Shown here: one piece after another, positions 1 to 11,392 of the stretch
How positions within the stretch are numbered: the stretch's first letter is position 1
How the letters are laid out: each line of letters opens with the position of its first letter
From: Epichloe hybrida
Lineage: Eukaryota > Ascomycota > Sordariomycetes > Hypocreales > Clavicipitaceae
Direction of reading: 5' to 3'
Assembly: GCA_019022495.1 (NCBI GenBank)
Contig: JAFEKR010000049.1
Coordinates: 186,001-250,000 of the forward strand
DNA: 64,000 nt
Made by a program: the position numbers and the translations under genes
The notes under the pieces: generated by a model
Databases searched by the model: none
Seen by the model: the letters and a program-made list of their open reading frames with translations, nothing else
What the model was told of the DNA's origin: nothing

Positions 1-1036
1 CCTCGCTGGCTTGTCACTTATCGCCACCCCTATTGGCGCCCTTTCCAACGAACCAGAGGGTGAACAATCATGGTGCGGAGTTGAATACCCCTCAGAAGAC
101 CTCCTTGATTTTCATCGCCAGCTACATAGCCGACCCGAAGGTACCCTGCTTCGTCTAGGTTCGCCGCGGCCCGTGGATGTCTACATCTGGCACGTCTACA
201 CAAAGTTCCCGAGCCCCTCGATAATAAGCGTAGGCCGATACCTTTCCCGTCGAAAAACAAGCAAATGGCAGCTAAGTTTGGTCGACGTTCAATGTAGGAA
301 GAGAATATTGCTGAGCAGATGGGAGTTTTGAACGCATGCTTCAAGCCAGTCGGGATCACCTTTCAGAAGAAAATCATCGTGTTCGTGAAAAATAAGGAGT
401 GGGTCAACGACGCCGCTCGAGAAGTGAGCATGTTTAGTCGGCTTCGTCAGGGTGATTATCGCGCCCTGAATGTATACTTTATCGAAAAATTCGACAACCA
501 AAATAGAATCGGCGCCGCAACATATCCCAAACGCAAAGGGGAAATGAGTAGAGACGGCGTTGTTATGCTGGCTTCCGCTATTTTTAACGGCACGGACCGA
601 GTCAACAAGTCGGGCAAGGCCCTTTGTCATGAGGTTGGCCACTGGATTGGCTTGCAGCATACAGTTTCTAATTCATGTTCTGATGAGGGCGACTTGATTA
701 GCGATACTGCTGCATCAATACATGGGGGGACTGACTGTCCTAGAGACCTTAATACCTGTCCTGATCAACAGGGCCTTGATCCTACGCACAATCATATGAG
801 CTATAGCCAACGGTACATCTTCCTAATTTACGCGCCGTACTCCCTTTCCTTGTGTGATATCTTGCTGACAAGGGAATCAATACTATAGAGACTGCTCCAC
901 GGAATTCACACAGGGCCAAATTCTTCGCATGCGTCTCCTATGGGAGCATTATAGAGAATCTGGCTGTATGGGCAACTGTTTTCAAGTTGCACACGCCGAC
1001 CCTGCTAGATCGAGTTCAAGACGCAAGTATAAATGA
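1..1036 (+). CDS. Secreted M43 (pappalysin-like, MEP1-type) zinc metalloprotease, 5' end cut by the window
   Basis: Three exons: 1-229 (frame begins at base 2), 298-812 and 889-1036. Introns are 230-297 and 813-888; the second has a GCTGAC branch site. The frame is open to the window edge, and the first residues (LAGLSLIATPIGALS) look like the end of a signal peptide, so the start codon lies outside. The mature protein begins near SWCGVEYPSEDLL, typical of fungal MEP1 proteases. The zinc site HEVGHWIGLQH (HExxHxxGxxH) is in exon 2. The Met-turn region HNHMSYSQ is split by intron 2 and continues as RDCSTEFTQGQILRMR, as expected for M43. The protease probably degrades extracellular protein; related enzymes occur in insect- and keratin-degrading fungi (family knowledge). 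No disabling change is seen. Unspliced reading gives two separate ORFs, so the joins are inferred. Confidence 0.85.
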
Positions 1037-1800
1037 AATTTGACGAACTATATCGAAATTCAACATATTTTTTGCTCATCGGTTGTTCATGCGTCGGATT
1101 TACTGAAGACATTGGGGTGGCTACAACTTTTGGCCTGTCACTGTAGCTAGCGATACCCAGCCAGTGTGACAATTAACATATGAATAAAAGGAACCGCAGT
1201 GTTTTATGGACTCGAGCTATGAGCTCGGGTTAAGTCCGGGTCAAGCCCGGCTCCGGAAAGTATGCGGATCGTGTGCGGCTAGGTTAGGGCTGTACGCAGC
1301 CCGCGCACAGACCGTGCACAGGCTACTATAAATCCACACCCTGTGTAACCACTACTGTAAGAATGATGTTCACACTTTGAATGCTTATACGCAGTAGCCA
1401 TAAGGCCAGTCCATTACACGCATTAATAGATTCCTATTGTGACGCAGGATGTGGCCTAATGGAGAATAAGCTTTGCGGTCATTGCGGGGGGGTTGCGAGG
1501 TCAGAGCAAAGTCGGCTATAAATTTTGGGTTAGACTGTATGCCTACAGTAGTACCTAATAATAGGGGAATCACGCTTAACAAGCGGGGTTGCCACTAGCT
1601 TTCTATCGTCAGGGTCTGGTCTCCAACCCTCTCTTTACTTTTTTGCTTATGGTTTCTTCTTCCTTTCCCTGCAATCGACGACGGCCAACCCGGCGAAAAC
1701 CTGTGTCACGTCGAAACCTGTTGACTGCATGTTAAAAGAATTGAAAAAGAAACAATGACATAAATCCATACCAAATCGAGCCGAGTCGCAGCGTTTTGTC
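1037..1800. other. Intergenic: 3' region of the protease and promoter of the methyltransferase
   Basis: No coding sequence recognised. Around 1208-1256 short inverted repeats occur (ctcgagctatgagctcg, then ccgggtcaagcccgg), and ggctaggttaggg lies near 1277. A pyrimidine-rich stretch at 1618-1665 precedes the EFM6 start and may mark its core promoter. Confidence 0.5.
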
Positions 1801-2950
1801 ATGATGAGCCGGTCACCCTCACCGCCGCTCAACCCACTCGCCATCAGTGAGGATCTGGCGCCTCTGCCCGAGCTAAAGCAGGCAGGAAATGCGAAGATCG
1901 ATTTTGACGGCCAACTGAGTGCGCCTCTGGTATATCATGAAGATGCGAGGACGGGCTGCGGTGGCCAAACCTGGCCAGCAGGATTAGTGCTGGGAAAGCA
2001 CATGCTGCGATACCACAGAGAGCAGATGCGAAATGCTAGGATGTAAGTTCTTGCTGTTCATGTCCTCTCAAAACGACCATGCACAGACAGCATGCCGGAC
2101 AAGAATTGTTTGCTCCTTGATACTCGGTGTTCCCTTTCCCACTGCCACCAATAGTGCGAGCTAGGAGCAGCTTGGGAGACGAGCCCTCGGTTGGCATACT
2201 CAGCCCAGCCCTAACTCGCACAGAGTGTCGCGCCTGGATTTACGGATTACCGATGGGTCAAGAAGCTGTGTTTGGCCACCACCACATCTTCTTGTCATGC
2301 GACTGCATGACAATGTTGATGAGGCAGACAGAACACAGGCTGACTCAAGAACTTGTGACAAATGCAGACTGGAGCTCGGTGCCGGTGGTGGGCTCGTGGG
2401 CCTGGCTGTGGCGCTTGGCTGTGGCGAGGATACGAGGCTGTTAGTGACCGACCAACAAGAAATGTTTGGGCTGATGGACACGAATATCCGCTTGAACAAG
2501 ATTGAGGGCCGAGCCAAGGCACTGATATTGAATTGGTACGTTTCTCACCCGGTCATGCGCTTGTTCGCACTGACACGCAAATTTCTTGTTAACTACAGGG
2601 GTGAAAGACTTCCTGAAGAAGTTGTGTCACAAAAGCCCAACGTTATTCTGGCGGCAGAGTGTGTCTATTTCGAGCCAGCGTTTCCCCTTCTTATTCAGAC
2701 GTTACGGGGTCTCTTTGCCGTGAACGAAGACGCGGTCGTGTACTTTTGCTTCAAGAAGCGAAGGAGAGCTGACATGCAATTCGTCAAGATGGCAAAGAAG
2801 GCGTTCCTGGTTGAGGAGCTCTTTGACGAAGACCGAACTGCTTTCCAGCGTCAGGCATTGTTTCTCTTTTCTTTCCGGAGTAGACCCAACAGCGGGCGGC
2901 CGACAAATGTCCACAATGCAGGGCTTCCACCTGCTGCAGGAGATGTCTAA
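1801..2950 (+). CDS. EFM6: Protein-lysine N-methyltransferase, EFM6/METTL21 family
   Basis: Exons 1801-2042, 2368-2535 and 2599-2950 (253 aa). The N-terminal part has the family signature YHEDARTGCGGQTWPAG. Motif I (LELGAGGGLVGLAVALG) is created by the first splice: AT from exon 1 plus A from exon 2 gives Ile just before it. A post-motif LAAECVYFEPAF follows. In yeast, Efm6 methylates a lysine of elongation factor eEF1A using S-adenosylmethionine (family knowledge). Intron 1 is 325 nt, far longer than the neighbouring introns. Intron 2 (2536-2598) is 63 nt, divisible by three and free of stops, so its retention would insert 21 residues without breaking the frame. The start is ATGATG at 1801; the second ATG is equally possible. 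Orthology to EFM6 rather than another METTL21 member is likely, not proven. Confidence 0.85.
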
Positions 2951-5033
2951 GACGGCGACCCAATCGCAAGCTGTACCGGGTGTAACGGACTATACAAGAG
3001 TTGACAAAATCTGTCATCCTGAAATGTGAATACTAGGGTCGAGACCTTTTGTGTCGATTCACCAACGTCCAAGACGGACGGAATAGAAAACGTCACTGGT
3101 TCAGGTCTTCATCACTTGCATCGTTGCTCTCCAACATATAGGGGGAAGTATTGCATTCCCTACAAAACAGCGATGCTAGCGCGTAAGCACGGAGAGGAGA
3201 TACTGCATTGGTGTGCCTGCCTGTAATCCGTATACCGTTTCATCTTGACTCACTCGGATGTCAGCCACAACCAGCACAGTATCAATAGCACAGTACAAAA
3301 CTCTCTTGCCGTATCTCCGGAGGCAGGCGGCAAGCAATGACTCTGAAAGGACGGTGGATGGGTCATCGTGTTCAGCTGCGGCTTTTGACATTACTGGTTG
3401 CGAAAGGAAGACCGACCACCGTAGAGAAAGCCTCGTGTTGGCATTTCACTCACCTTCTCCGTTTGGGGGTCCGATGCACCAAGGGAATTGTTGTGGGAGA
3501 CGAACGCGCCGTTTGTGCCCGTCATCTGGACAAAAGCAGGCAATACAGAACAACCATGAAGTCTTGTGCAAAATCAGACGTTAAGTGTCAGGTGTCAGTT
3601 GCCAGGTGCCAGGCGATGTGCTCTGCGAAGCCGCCAGTGCGGATGCATTGAGATGCAGGCAAAGCATGATTGTTGACGCACCATGCGGTTCAACTTCCAC
3701 AGGAGCGAGATCGTCGCTAATCACGGAAACGCGCAACAGCGGCGATCCTTCCGACCTGTGTGCCGAATTCGTTAGAATCTTTGACACGAGGCGTGGAAGA
3801 CAGTGCAGGCACGAGACCAGTCGGAATGCAATATAGGTAGCCAGCGGTGAACAAAGTTGCTTCAGTATGGTACTACAGCATTGCAGTAGCATGGTCACGT
3901 CAATTCTATGTACGTATTGCACAGGCTGTGAGGCCTGGCCCAATAGTACTAACTCGTCTCAATGCGCGTGTCGAAACGCCAACACCACGACATGCGCCAC
4001 GGCTTGCCATCTCGTTTGTGCCACCTCGCGGGAACAATAGTTTTGAGCGGTAGCAGCAATTATGCCAAAGGGTGCCTGTCCTTCTTGCATTGCAGTACAG
4101 TAGCTGATGGCCAAGGTGATTAGCCGTTGTCTTTTGTGTCCTCATTGGCGCGGCCGTTCGTCTGTCGTTCTAGATTATAGGATGCAAATAAAAGCGCAGA
4201 GCGACTGAATCGGAACTGGTTCTCGACTTTTGCCAATGATAAAGTCAGGAGTCGGGCGAAAGTACCAACCTAATACTTTCACCGGCCGGCAATACTGGCA
4301 GACGGACTGTGAAGGGGGAAAGAATCTCCTTAGAGGTCATAGGCCTTGTGGATCCATGGGGCCCGCAAAGTGCATGTATCTCTGGTTTACTTTTATCTAA
4401 TTGGATACATACAGACCCTGGTTAACGTGACTCCACAAGGCTTTTGACCTCAAAGGAGATACCAGAACTCGAGTCGGGTACGTGCAACGCGCCATTGGCC
4501 GGGTACCTGAACAGACCTTGCACCACGGTGTCAGATGGAGAGCCAATCAACCGTTGCCGCACCGGTGGTTTACCTGGTGCGAGTGGGCCCCGGCTGCCTT
4601 CCGGCCACGCAACAGCCTTTCACAAGGGGCATCCTGGGCCTCCGACTGCCCAAGGCTTTTTTTTGGGCAGTCCCCGGTCTAGTGCGTCGTCTGAAGTACT
4701 CCGTACTCCATTGTACACCGTGCCCCTCCCCTCCTCTTCCAGTCCCCATTACTTATTAATTATTACTTCAACCCTTTGCTTCTTTTTTCCTCTTCTCTTT
4801 CTCTTCGTCCTCTACTCACAACACTTTCCTTCATTAAACGACCAGAGGTCCGTTAGTTTTGTTTGATTTTTACCACGGGCAGGACTCCCTCGCTTATACA
4901 CATACTCCTTCGCCTCGGCTATTGTTCACTTTGACGACACACATTCATTCGATATACCAAACAAACTACCGTTCGGCGCACCACACATCAAGAAAAAATA
5001 ATCATACCAACTTGTATTTTCCCACGCGCCATC
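2951..5033. other. Intergenic region and long promoter of the Asp f 7-like gene
   Basis: About 2.1 kb with no convincing gene; the open frames here show no recognisable domain or codon signal. From 4690 the motif agtactccgtactcc appears. From 4725 to 4860 the plus strand is strongly CT-rich, a pattern common just upstream of strongly expressed fungal genes. This suggests the promoter and 5' UTR of the downstream cell-wall gene. Confidence 0.5.
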
Positions 5034-5885
5034 ATGAAGTACTCTAGTGCCGCTTCTGCCGCCTTTGTTGCTGTGGCCGCTGCCCAGCCTCACCACAGAA
5101 ACCACCAGCGTCTCCACGCCATTCGCGATATTGTTCCCCGCGATGTCGTCACCCGGACTGAGTGGGTGACGGAGATTGAATATGTCACCGAGGTTATTGA
5201 TGCCACCACCACCTTCTGGATCACTCCTGGTCAGGAAGCTGCGCCGACCCCAACTGCTTTGTCCATGAAGCCCCCGGGCAACTTCTTCGAGACTCACTCT
5301 CCTGCTGTTCAGGAGCCCTCGTCCGAGGCGGCTGCGCCTCCACCACCTCCTCCGGCACCTACCACGTCTACCTTCGTGGCTCCTCCTCCTCCCCCTCCCC
5401 CTTCTGCCCCCACCACCACCAGCTCTGTTTACGTCGCTCCTCCGCCTCCTCCCTCTCCACCTGCCCTCAAGGCCCAGGCCACGACCGCTGCTCCTCCTGC
5501 ACCTGTTGCTCCTGCGCCTGTGCCAAGCAGCAACGAAGGCGGCAAAAGCGGTAGCTCTGGCGGCTCTGGCTCCGGTAAACACAATGGTGACCTCACCTAC
5601 TACGCCGTCGGCATGGGTGCTTGTGGCGAGGATGACAGCGGCAAAGACAACAGCGACAACATTGTTGCTCTGTCCCACCTCTTGATGGGTACTCAGTCCA
5701 ACGGGAACCCCATGTGCGGCAAGACGATTACTATCTATGCCAACGGCAAGTCCACTTCTGCCATGGTCCGAGACAAGTGTATGGGCTGCAAGCAAGATGA
5801 CGTCGATGTTAGTGAGAAGGTGTATAAGGAGCTCTACGGTGGTCTCGACTCTGGCCGCATGCCCATCAGCTGGTCCTTCAACTAG
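5034..5885 (+). CDS. Asp f 7-like secreted protein with double-psi beta-barrel domain
   Basis: Single exon, 283 aa. The start has good context (gccatcATGa). Residues 1-18 form a short signal peptide ([18 protein letters not shown]). Residues 40-60 hold the Thr/Val-rich segment [20 protein letters not shown], typical of Asp f 7 homologues. Residues about 95-180 are low complexity, with poly-Pro runs separated by Thr/Val blocks and a Gly/Ser linker. The C-terminal ~100 residues (from [17 protein letters not shown]) form a DPBB/expansin-like domain with [16 protein letters not shown], a conserved cysteine pattern of this family. Members are wall-associated or secreted; binding to wall glucan is plausible but not shown. 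No catalytic activity can be assigned from sequence. The upstream CT-rich tract suggests strong expression. Confidence 0.85.
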   Translation: MKYSSAASAAFVAVAAAQPHHRNHQRLHAIRDIVPRDVVTRTEWVTEIEYVTEVIDATTTFWITPGQEAAPTPTALSMKPPGNFFETHSPAVQEPSSEAAAPPPPPPAPTTSTFVAPPPPPPPSAPTTTSSVYVAPPPPPSPPALKAQATTAAPPAPVAPAPVPSSNEGGKSGSSGGSGSGKHNGDLTYYAVGMGACGEDDSGKDNSDNIVALSHLLMGTQSNGNPMCGKTITIYANGKSTSAMVRDKCMGCKQDDVDVSEKVYKELYGGLDSGRMPISWSFN

Positions 5886-6579
5886 TTCTCCTTTTGCTCT
5901 TGACCTGTGCTGTGCTGTGCACAGCGCAAGCTCATCTCTCACTTGACCACTTATAAACGCTAGGAAAGTCTAATGACATCTTAGCATGACGATTTTTCAC
6001 GACCATAGGCAGGAATCCCATCTTGTCAATCTTTAAGATCGAAGTATCTGGCACTGAAGGGAATCAGGAGATTGGCGATATACGGGAAAGATACACCGAA
6101 AAAGATCGACATTTTTTGGAAACTAACTAGGCATACTTTTGGCCCAGGCAAGGCTTTTGAATCCTCGTCTTCCCGCCAAAGCAATATGCTGTGTCGGCTC
6201 CGTGGCGCATTGTAAACGAAGAATCAAAAGCTGCTTGTTTATTTTCTTTTTCTTTTTCTTTTACCATTCTATGTATATATATCACTTTTTGCTGTTCAAG
6301 ACATGGACTCTGCCACGGCAGTACATTTGGATACAGCTATCTCAGTAGCTAGTTGTCGCTTGTGCGATGAACATGATGAATAGGTAGAAAACATGTTTAC
6401 AGCCAGCCAATGAGACTTTTGTGAAACAGTGCAATTGTGATGTGAATCGCCAACATGCGAGCACTACAGATCCCACTCATGCATGCTCTGTCTCAGGACG
6501 AATACCCTCATGTCGAGGCGATAACTCGTTTCACTGGCTGAATCTCTTCGTGTAGGGGATGCCCTCTCACACTTACGAA
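5886..6579. other. Convergent 3' intergenic region
   Basis: Holds the 3' UTRs of the Asp f 7-like gene (plus) and CCZ1 (minus). There is a T-rich run near 6240-6262 and a short tatatata tract. No gene is seen. Confidence 0.5.
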
Positions 6580-9136
6580 TCATAAAAAGCTCAACAGCTC
6601 CTCCACGTACCTCCTTGTATCGACGCCAATGCCCTGAACCAGCTTACTAGCTCCCTCCGCACCGCCCACGGCATCCCCGGTGGAAATGCTCCTAAATCCA
6701 GCATGGTCGCTCGCCCTTCTCAGTAGGAAGATTTCCTTGCTCACGTGCTGTTTTTCCGAAGCAGTCTTGTCGCTGTCGCTCTCTTCGTCATTACCATCCT
6801 CAACCCCCTGCCCATCATCACTAGACTTCCGCCCACCATGTCCTGAGGAGTGATCATCCGTGATTGCGGCAGTCTTGTCCAATAGCCTCGTCCATACGAT
6901 CCACCACCCCCGATTTGTCTTTTGATTCCTCTCCAAGTCGGCGTGTTTCGATCTCGTAAGCCCGTGGATCATAAGGAGATGTAAATGCGAGTTGATTGCG
7001 TCTACGCGGGACCAAGCCTCCGAGCTACTGGACTCGGGAATATTGGGAATCGTAGAATGGACGGTCAGCGCGGGGGGGTCCCACACGAGATTGTATATGG
7101 AATTGGCTACGCTGGAAGTGGATTTGGGGTCTACCTCTGGACGGTATGTCGTGCTCGCGAGGAGAGGCTTCTTCAGCGGGAACAGCTGGTGGTGCAGAGA
7201 CCGGTAGAGGGAGTCCCAAGCGAGGGAGTCTGTGCGCAGACGGAACAGGAATGTGAACATGAACGGGCGGTTGACGTAGACTACTACGCGGAGCTTTTCC
7301 GACTTGTTCAGGTCGTGGGAGTTGTAGCCCGGTAGCATGTTGCCTGCGACTTGGGATTGGGTGAGCGGGCTGCCTGGGTGTTGGAAGTCGCGGATGATGG
7401 TGGTGTCGGGCTTTGTGGACGGCTTGTCTTCGAGTTCGACGTTGATTGTGCGGAGGACGGTGCGGACATTATGGTCCGAGGAGGAGGCGGACGAGTCGGA
7501 GAGGGTGTCTTCTTCGATGGAGCCCCTGAGTCCTATGAGGTAGTGGCCGTGGGTTTCGGAGGAGGCGCGCTGGGGGAGATAAGGACGGATAGATGGGGGT
7601 AGCGGTAGTGATGCGTCATGAGAGGGTTTGGTTGAGGTTGAAGAAAGCGGGTTGCTGGTCGTGTGACTTGTTCCCGGGATGGTCCAGTATGAACCGTATC
7701 CTAGTTTCATGTAGCCGAGTATTGTGTCCATTTTCCCGTCTTCTGCTTCTGTTGGATCTGACACCTGAGGTGCTTCTGCTTGTGCTGATGTGGCGGGTGT
7801 CTCTGGGCCCTCGACTTGAGTGGTTTTAGGCTGCTGCCGATGCTGCTCGGTCTTTTGCTCTGTCTTGTCTTGATCTTCTGATGAATATTCTGCTTGCTGC
7901 TCCTCGGGCCTCTTTGATCGGTCTTCCTGGTTCTCAACAGTTGCAAACAGCGCCTCTACAGTCTTTCCCTGCTTCTGCCTCTCATCCACAGACTTGAACC
8001 CCCTGCGACCAAGCGCCCTTCTCGTGGATGTCGGGCTTTCAATCACGCCATACGCATGATCTCCCCATTGATAGAGATCCTCCATCCAATGCGTCACATC
8101 CCTCACGGATTTCCTGCTCAGCGCGCCAACCCCCAAGAATATTGCCCCATCCTCGGTGGCGGGCTCCTCTCCAGTGCCTAGCCACTGCGGCTCAGCTCTA
8201 TCTCGGTATCCCTTGACATCATCTGCACCTTCCTCAGTGCCAAATTTGGATACGACCAGATCGACAAGGCCTTCAATCCTCCCAACAAGGTCCTCCAACA
8301 CCTCGCGCTCACCACTCCCGCGCTGCTCTTCGCCGACGCCGACGCCAAGCTCGCCCGAACCGGCAATGCTGATGCCGCCGAAGACGTTGCGCACGGGATT
8401 TCCATGAAGCATCACGTTCCACGTGGAGAGAAACAGATCCCAGTAGCGGCTGATGGCGGCAACAAACTTGGTGCGCCTGTTGCGAACAAAGAGGGCGCTA
8501 AGTGACGTGTCGTGGTGCATGAGGAATATGCTATGAGCACGCAGCAAGTCTCGCAGGAGTAGAGAAGCAGGTTTTAGCTCTCTGCTAGAGTATGCATACT
8601 TGTCCTCTTGCTCCTCCGTATTGTTTACTGGTAGCCGCGGCGGAAGTGGCACTTTGGTGAAATCAATGCTCTAGATCATCAATTAGCACCATCAGACACG
8701 GCTTGTTTTATCTCTCTATCCATCGTTGGTTCGCCTTCATGGGGCAAAGAAGTTTCAATAAGGTCACACTGCATTTCCAACTTACAGCGAGAACCCACCA
8801 ACCCGGTTCCAGCTCATGAGTGATGACCCGGCTCTTCTGCGTGTCCACCGACTCCAGTGATGCGCCATCAGCGAATCCACGACTGAAATTGATCATGCCC
8901 TGCGCAAGACCGATCTGCCGCAGCCGCTCGCTCCTCTCCTCCTGAGAGATCGCATCCGTGGGCCGCCCCCGGGTGCGTCCCTTCTTTATTCCCGCACGCT
9001 GCGTGGTTTCCGAAGCATAGTATACAATCTGGTCATCAATTGTTTCGTCTGTATTGCCTAGACAAGGATTGAAGATGGCGAGGAATCCGAGCTGAGCTGG
9101 GACTGCGGCACCAGCAGCGGCTGTCGCATTGGTCAT
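6580..9136 (-). CDS. CCZ1: Vacuolar fusion protein CCZ1 homologue
   Basis: Two exons, 9136-8786 and 8670-6580 (813 aa). The 115-nt intron has donor GTAAGT, a gctaat branch and acceptor TAG. The N-terminal longin region is clear: LGFLAIFNPCLGNTDETIDD, then INFSRGFADGASLESVDTQK and ELEPGWWVLA, with SIDFTKV restored across the splice. CCZ1 pairs with MON1 as the exchange factor for the Rab7 GTPase Ypt7, driving endosome-vacuole and autophagosome-vacuole fusion (family knowledge). The middle of the protein (about residues 200-470) is low complexity, rich in Glu/Gln/Ser/Thr; the remainder is less conserved. At 813 aa it falls within the fungal size range. The last exon is uninterrupted. The upstream region 9137-9764 separates it from a pseudogene on the same strand. 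Confidence 0.9.
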
Positions 9137-9764
9137 GGCGGGGGCGTCTCGGACTGCTCTCCCGGCCGCAGCGTAGTTTCGGGTCAGGAGATGACTCAGA
9201 TGAGAGTGACAAAGTCCAGAGTTAATTAAGTCTAGATCTTATGACCTGTTGACATGACGAAAGTTCAATGCAGTCGATGAATTCGGTGTAGGAGAATAGA
9301 AGCACGCTATTGACAACGCGAAATGGTGTTGGGTGTGGGGTCCCCGAATTCTCCCGTTCAAGTACCTCTAGGTAGGCACAGGTGAGCTGCTGCACGTGGG
9401 GGCTTGGAACGGGGCGAGCGATCTGGAGACCTTGGAGGGGTATTGCGTCATGACTCGAGAATACAAAGAAGACGAGCATTTGGCACGTTGTAGGCCGTAC
9501 AGACTGCACAAATGGTACATCAATTGTCACAAGTGAGTTTTATTCATTGTTTGCCCACCTACCATTTAAAACGTCTCTAGTCCGCTTCGCTGTTCGCTGG
9601 GTAACTTGATACTTGCTTGGCTTGTGACTACTATATGCAATAATTGTTAAATATGGGAAAAGAAATACACCTCTGCAAACCGTATTTGCCACCCAATTCC
9701 ACTGAAAAATTGCAAGGAAAGAAGGGATAAAAAAGACCAGAAGCCCTCAGATCTTCAATCCTAG
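9137..9764. other. Intergenic region upstream of CCZ1
   Basis: About 630 bp, moderately AT-rich, with no gene recognised. It should hold the CCZ1 promoter. Confidence 0.4.
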
Positions 9765-11392
9765 TTAGCGCCAGGTATGGCGAATCGATGAGCCCGCCTT
9801 CTTCATCAAGGTCTCCCTCCGCCCCCTAGCCAATATCATTCCCTCCGCCCCCTCAATGCTCCTTAGTGTAAGCGACTTCTCGAGCTTATTATTGCTCTCG
9901 TCCCTATTGTGAAAAAGTCTATCGCGGCTCCATTTTGAAACGCCAGCCACACAAAATACAACGAGTATGTCATGAGAGTAAGCGGGATCGTAATGGCCCA
10001 GCACAGACGCAACTGAGGAGTTGGCTTCGTACCGGTGGATGCGGATTGAAGGTTGACGCTCACCCACTCGAATCAAGTTGTCGAAAACAAAGCGAAAATG
10101 AAGCTACCGGGAAGGGGAAACATGGTCACGACGGCGAGTGTTTTCATGGAGGCCGAGTCGCGATAGCTAAAGGAGGCGATTTCATGAGTGGCCTCGGATA
10201 ATCTGATGTTGTGCATGGCGTCTTGTTGCTGGATGATGCTAAAAAGCTATTGGTTTTATAACATATTAGCAACTGACGATTGTACAGCGTAGAGGCGTTA
10301 CTAGGCCCCAAATACATGTCAAGGACGGAAAGAGACTTACAACATCAATCTGCACTCGAACCTGTTCTAGCGTATAGTCCGTATCCATGACTTGCATTTC
10401 TTGTCCCTCCTGCAGCACGGCCACGTGGTTCTTCAAATGCGAGCAGCCTTGTGCATGATTTTCCACGGGTTCAGAGGTCGGCACATCGAGGCTGGCATCG
10501 CGAAGCTGTGTCGGATTGGAGCCGATTGTTTCATCCAGTGTCTTCACTATAAACGAGAGGAGCTTTTCCAGTGTTTTGGCCTTTCTCAGCGTGCTCGCCA
10601 ACTTGGCCGCAGTGCCTCGCGTCTTGGCATACAATTCGCCGAGCTCTTCTCTGGCTGGGCTCTCATGCCTGCTCGCGAAGTTGTGATAGCCCGTGCGCTT
10701 CTCCACCCCCTTCAGGTCGTTCTTGATGCCGCCAAAGGTACGATCAATATGCGCACCTAACGGGAGGGAGATAGGGAGTGCCAGGATTCGGGAATATGGG
10801 ATTCCGGTAGACGTCTACGGTCCACTGGCCCTGCAAGGCTAGTTGCAGGGATTATTTCTCCTCCTCCTCCTCCTGAACGAAAAGGATGGCCTGTGTCAGT
10901 CGTCGGCCCCGCGAACTGTCTTTGGGTTGTCTCTGTGACCAAACCGCCGCGACCTTGGGCGTGCAGTGCAGCAAACACGGTAGGAACGCAGGACAGCATC
11001 TTGTCCATCCGGTCCAAGGCTCTGCTGTGAAGGCAACTCGGTGGCACTAGACAGGTAACTTCGGGCGCAACCGTACACCAACTTGAGGCCGAAGACGTTG
11101 ACGAGGAACTTGGTCGTCTGTTCTGACTGGCGAACGAGCTAGTCCTTGACATCGACGTCGATCCAGCCCAGGCGCACAATCAAGATCTGTGCATCGTCCT
11201 CACTGCCCGTCGTCTCTTCGGCGACGCAGCTATCCACATTAACGGGGTCGATCTTCTTGGCCTTGACAGAGATCAGGCCTGTCTTGTCGTTCTGCCACTG
11301 GCACAGCTCGGTGACTTTTGGAATGACTTGTCAGTGCCCCAGCCTCGGCCCCAGTAGTCTAGTGTGCTGAGGTTGCGGTAGATATGATCCAT
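9765..11392 (-). pseudogene. Decayed fungal CorA-like membrane-protein gene
   Basis: Read from 11392 (ATG, MDHIYRNLSTLDYW), the translated pieces line up in order with a fungal CorA-like family: TELCQWQNDKTGLISVKAKK, then ILIVRLGWIDVDVKD, ATELPSQQSLGPDGQDAV, KVAAVWSQRQPKDSS, SRILALPISLPLGAHIDRTF, VEKRTGYHNFASRHESPA, a normal 94-nt intron (10340-10247), LFSIIQQQDAMHNIRLSEAT, and two hydrophobic segments including MKTLAVVTMF and LRLCWAITIPLTLMTYSLYF. The frame is broken by stops at 11141-11139 (TAG), 10854-10852 (TAA) and 10075-10073 (TGA), and by frame changes near 11317, ~11000, ~10790 and probably ~9945. TAG and TGA could each come from CAG or CGA by one C-to-T change. The splice sites are intact, so decay is recent or moderate. 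Family membership rests on recognising the conserved blocks; the function of intact members is not well known. Confidence 0.75.

Noticed and set aside
4444..4866. 140-codon open frame
   Set aside because: It lies in the CT-rich promoter of the Asp f 7-like gene. The Ser/Pro/Phe-rich translation reflects pyrimidine content and has no domain.
4926..5942. 338-codon minus-strand frame opposite the Asp f 7-like gene
   Set aside because: It is a shadow of a GC-biased real gene; the Arg/Gly-rich translation shows no domain.
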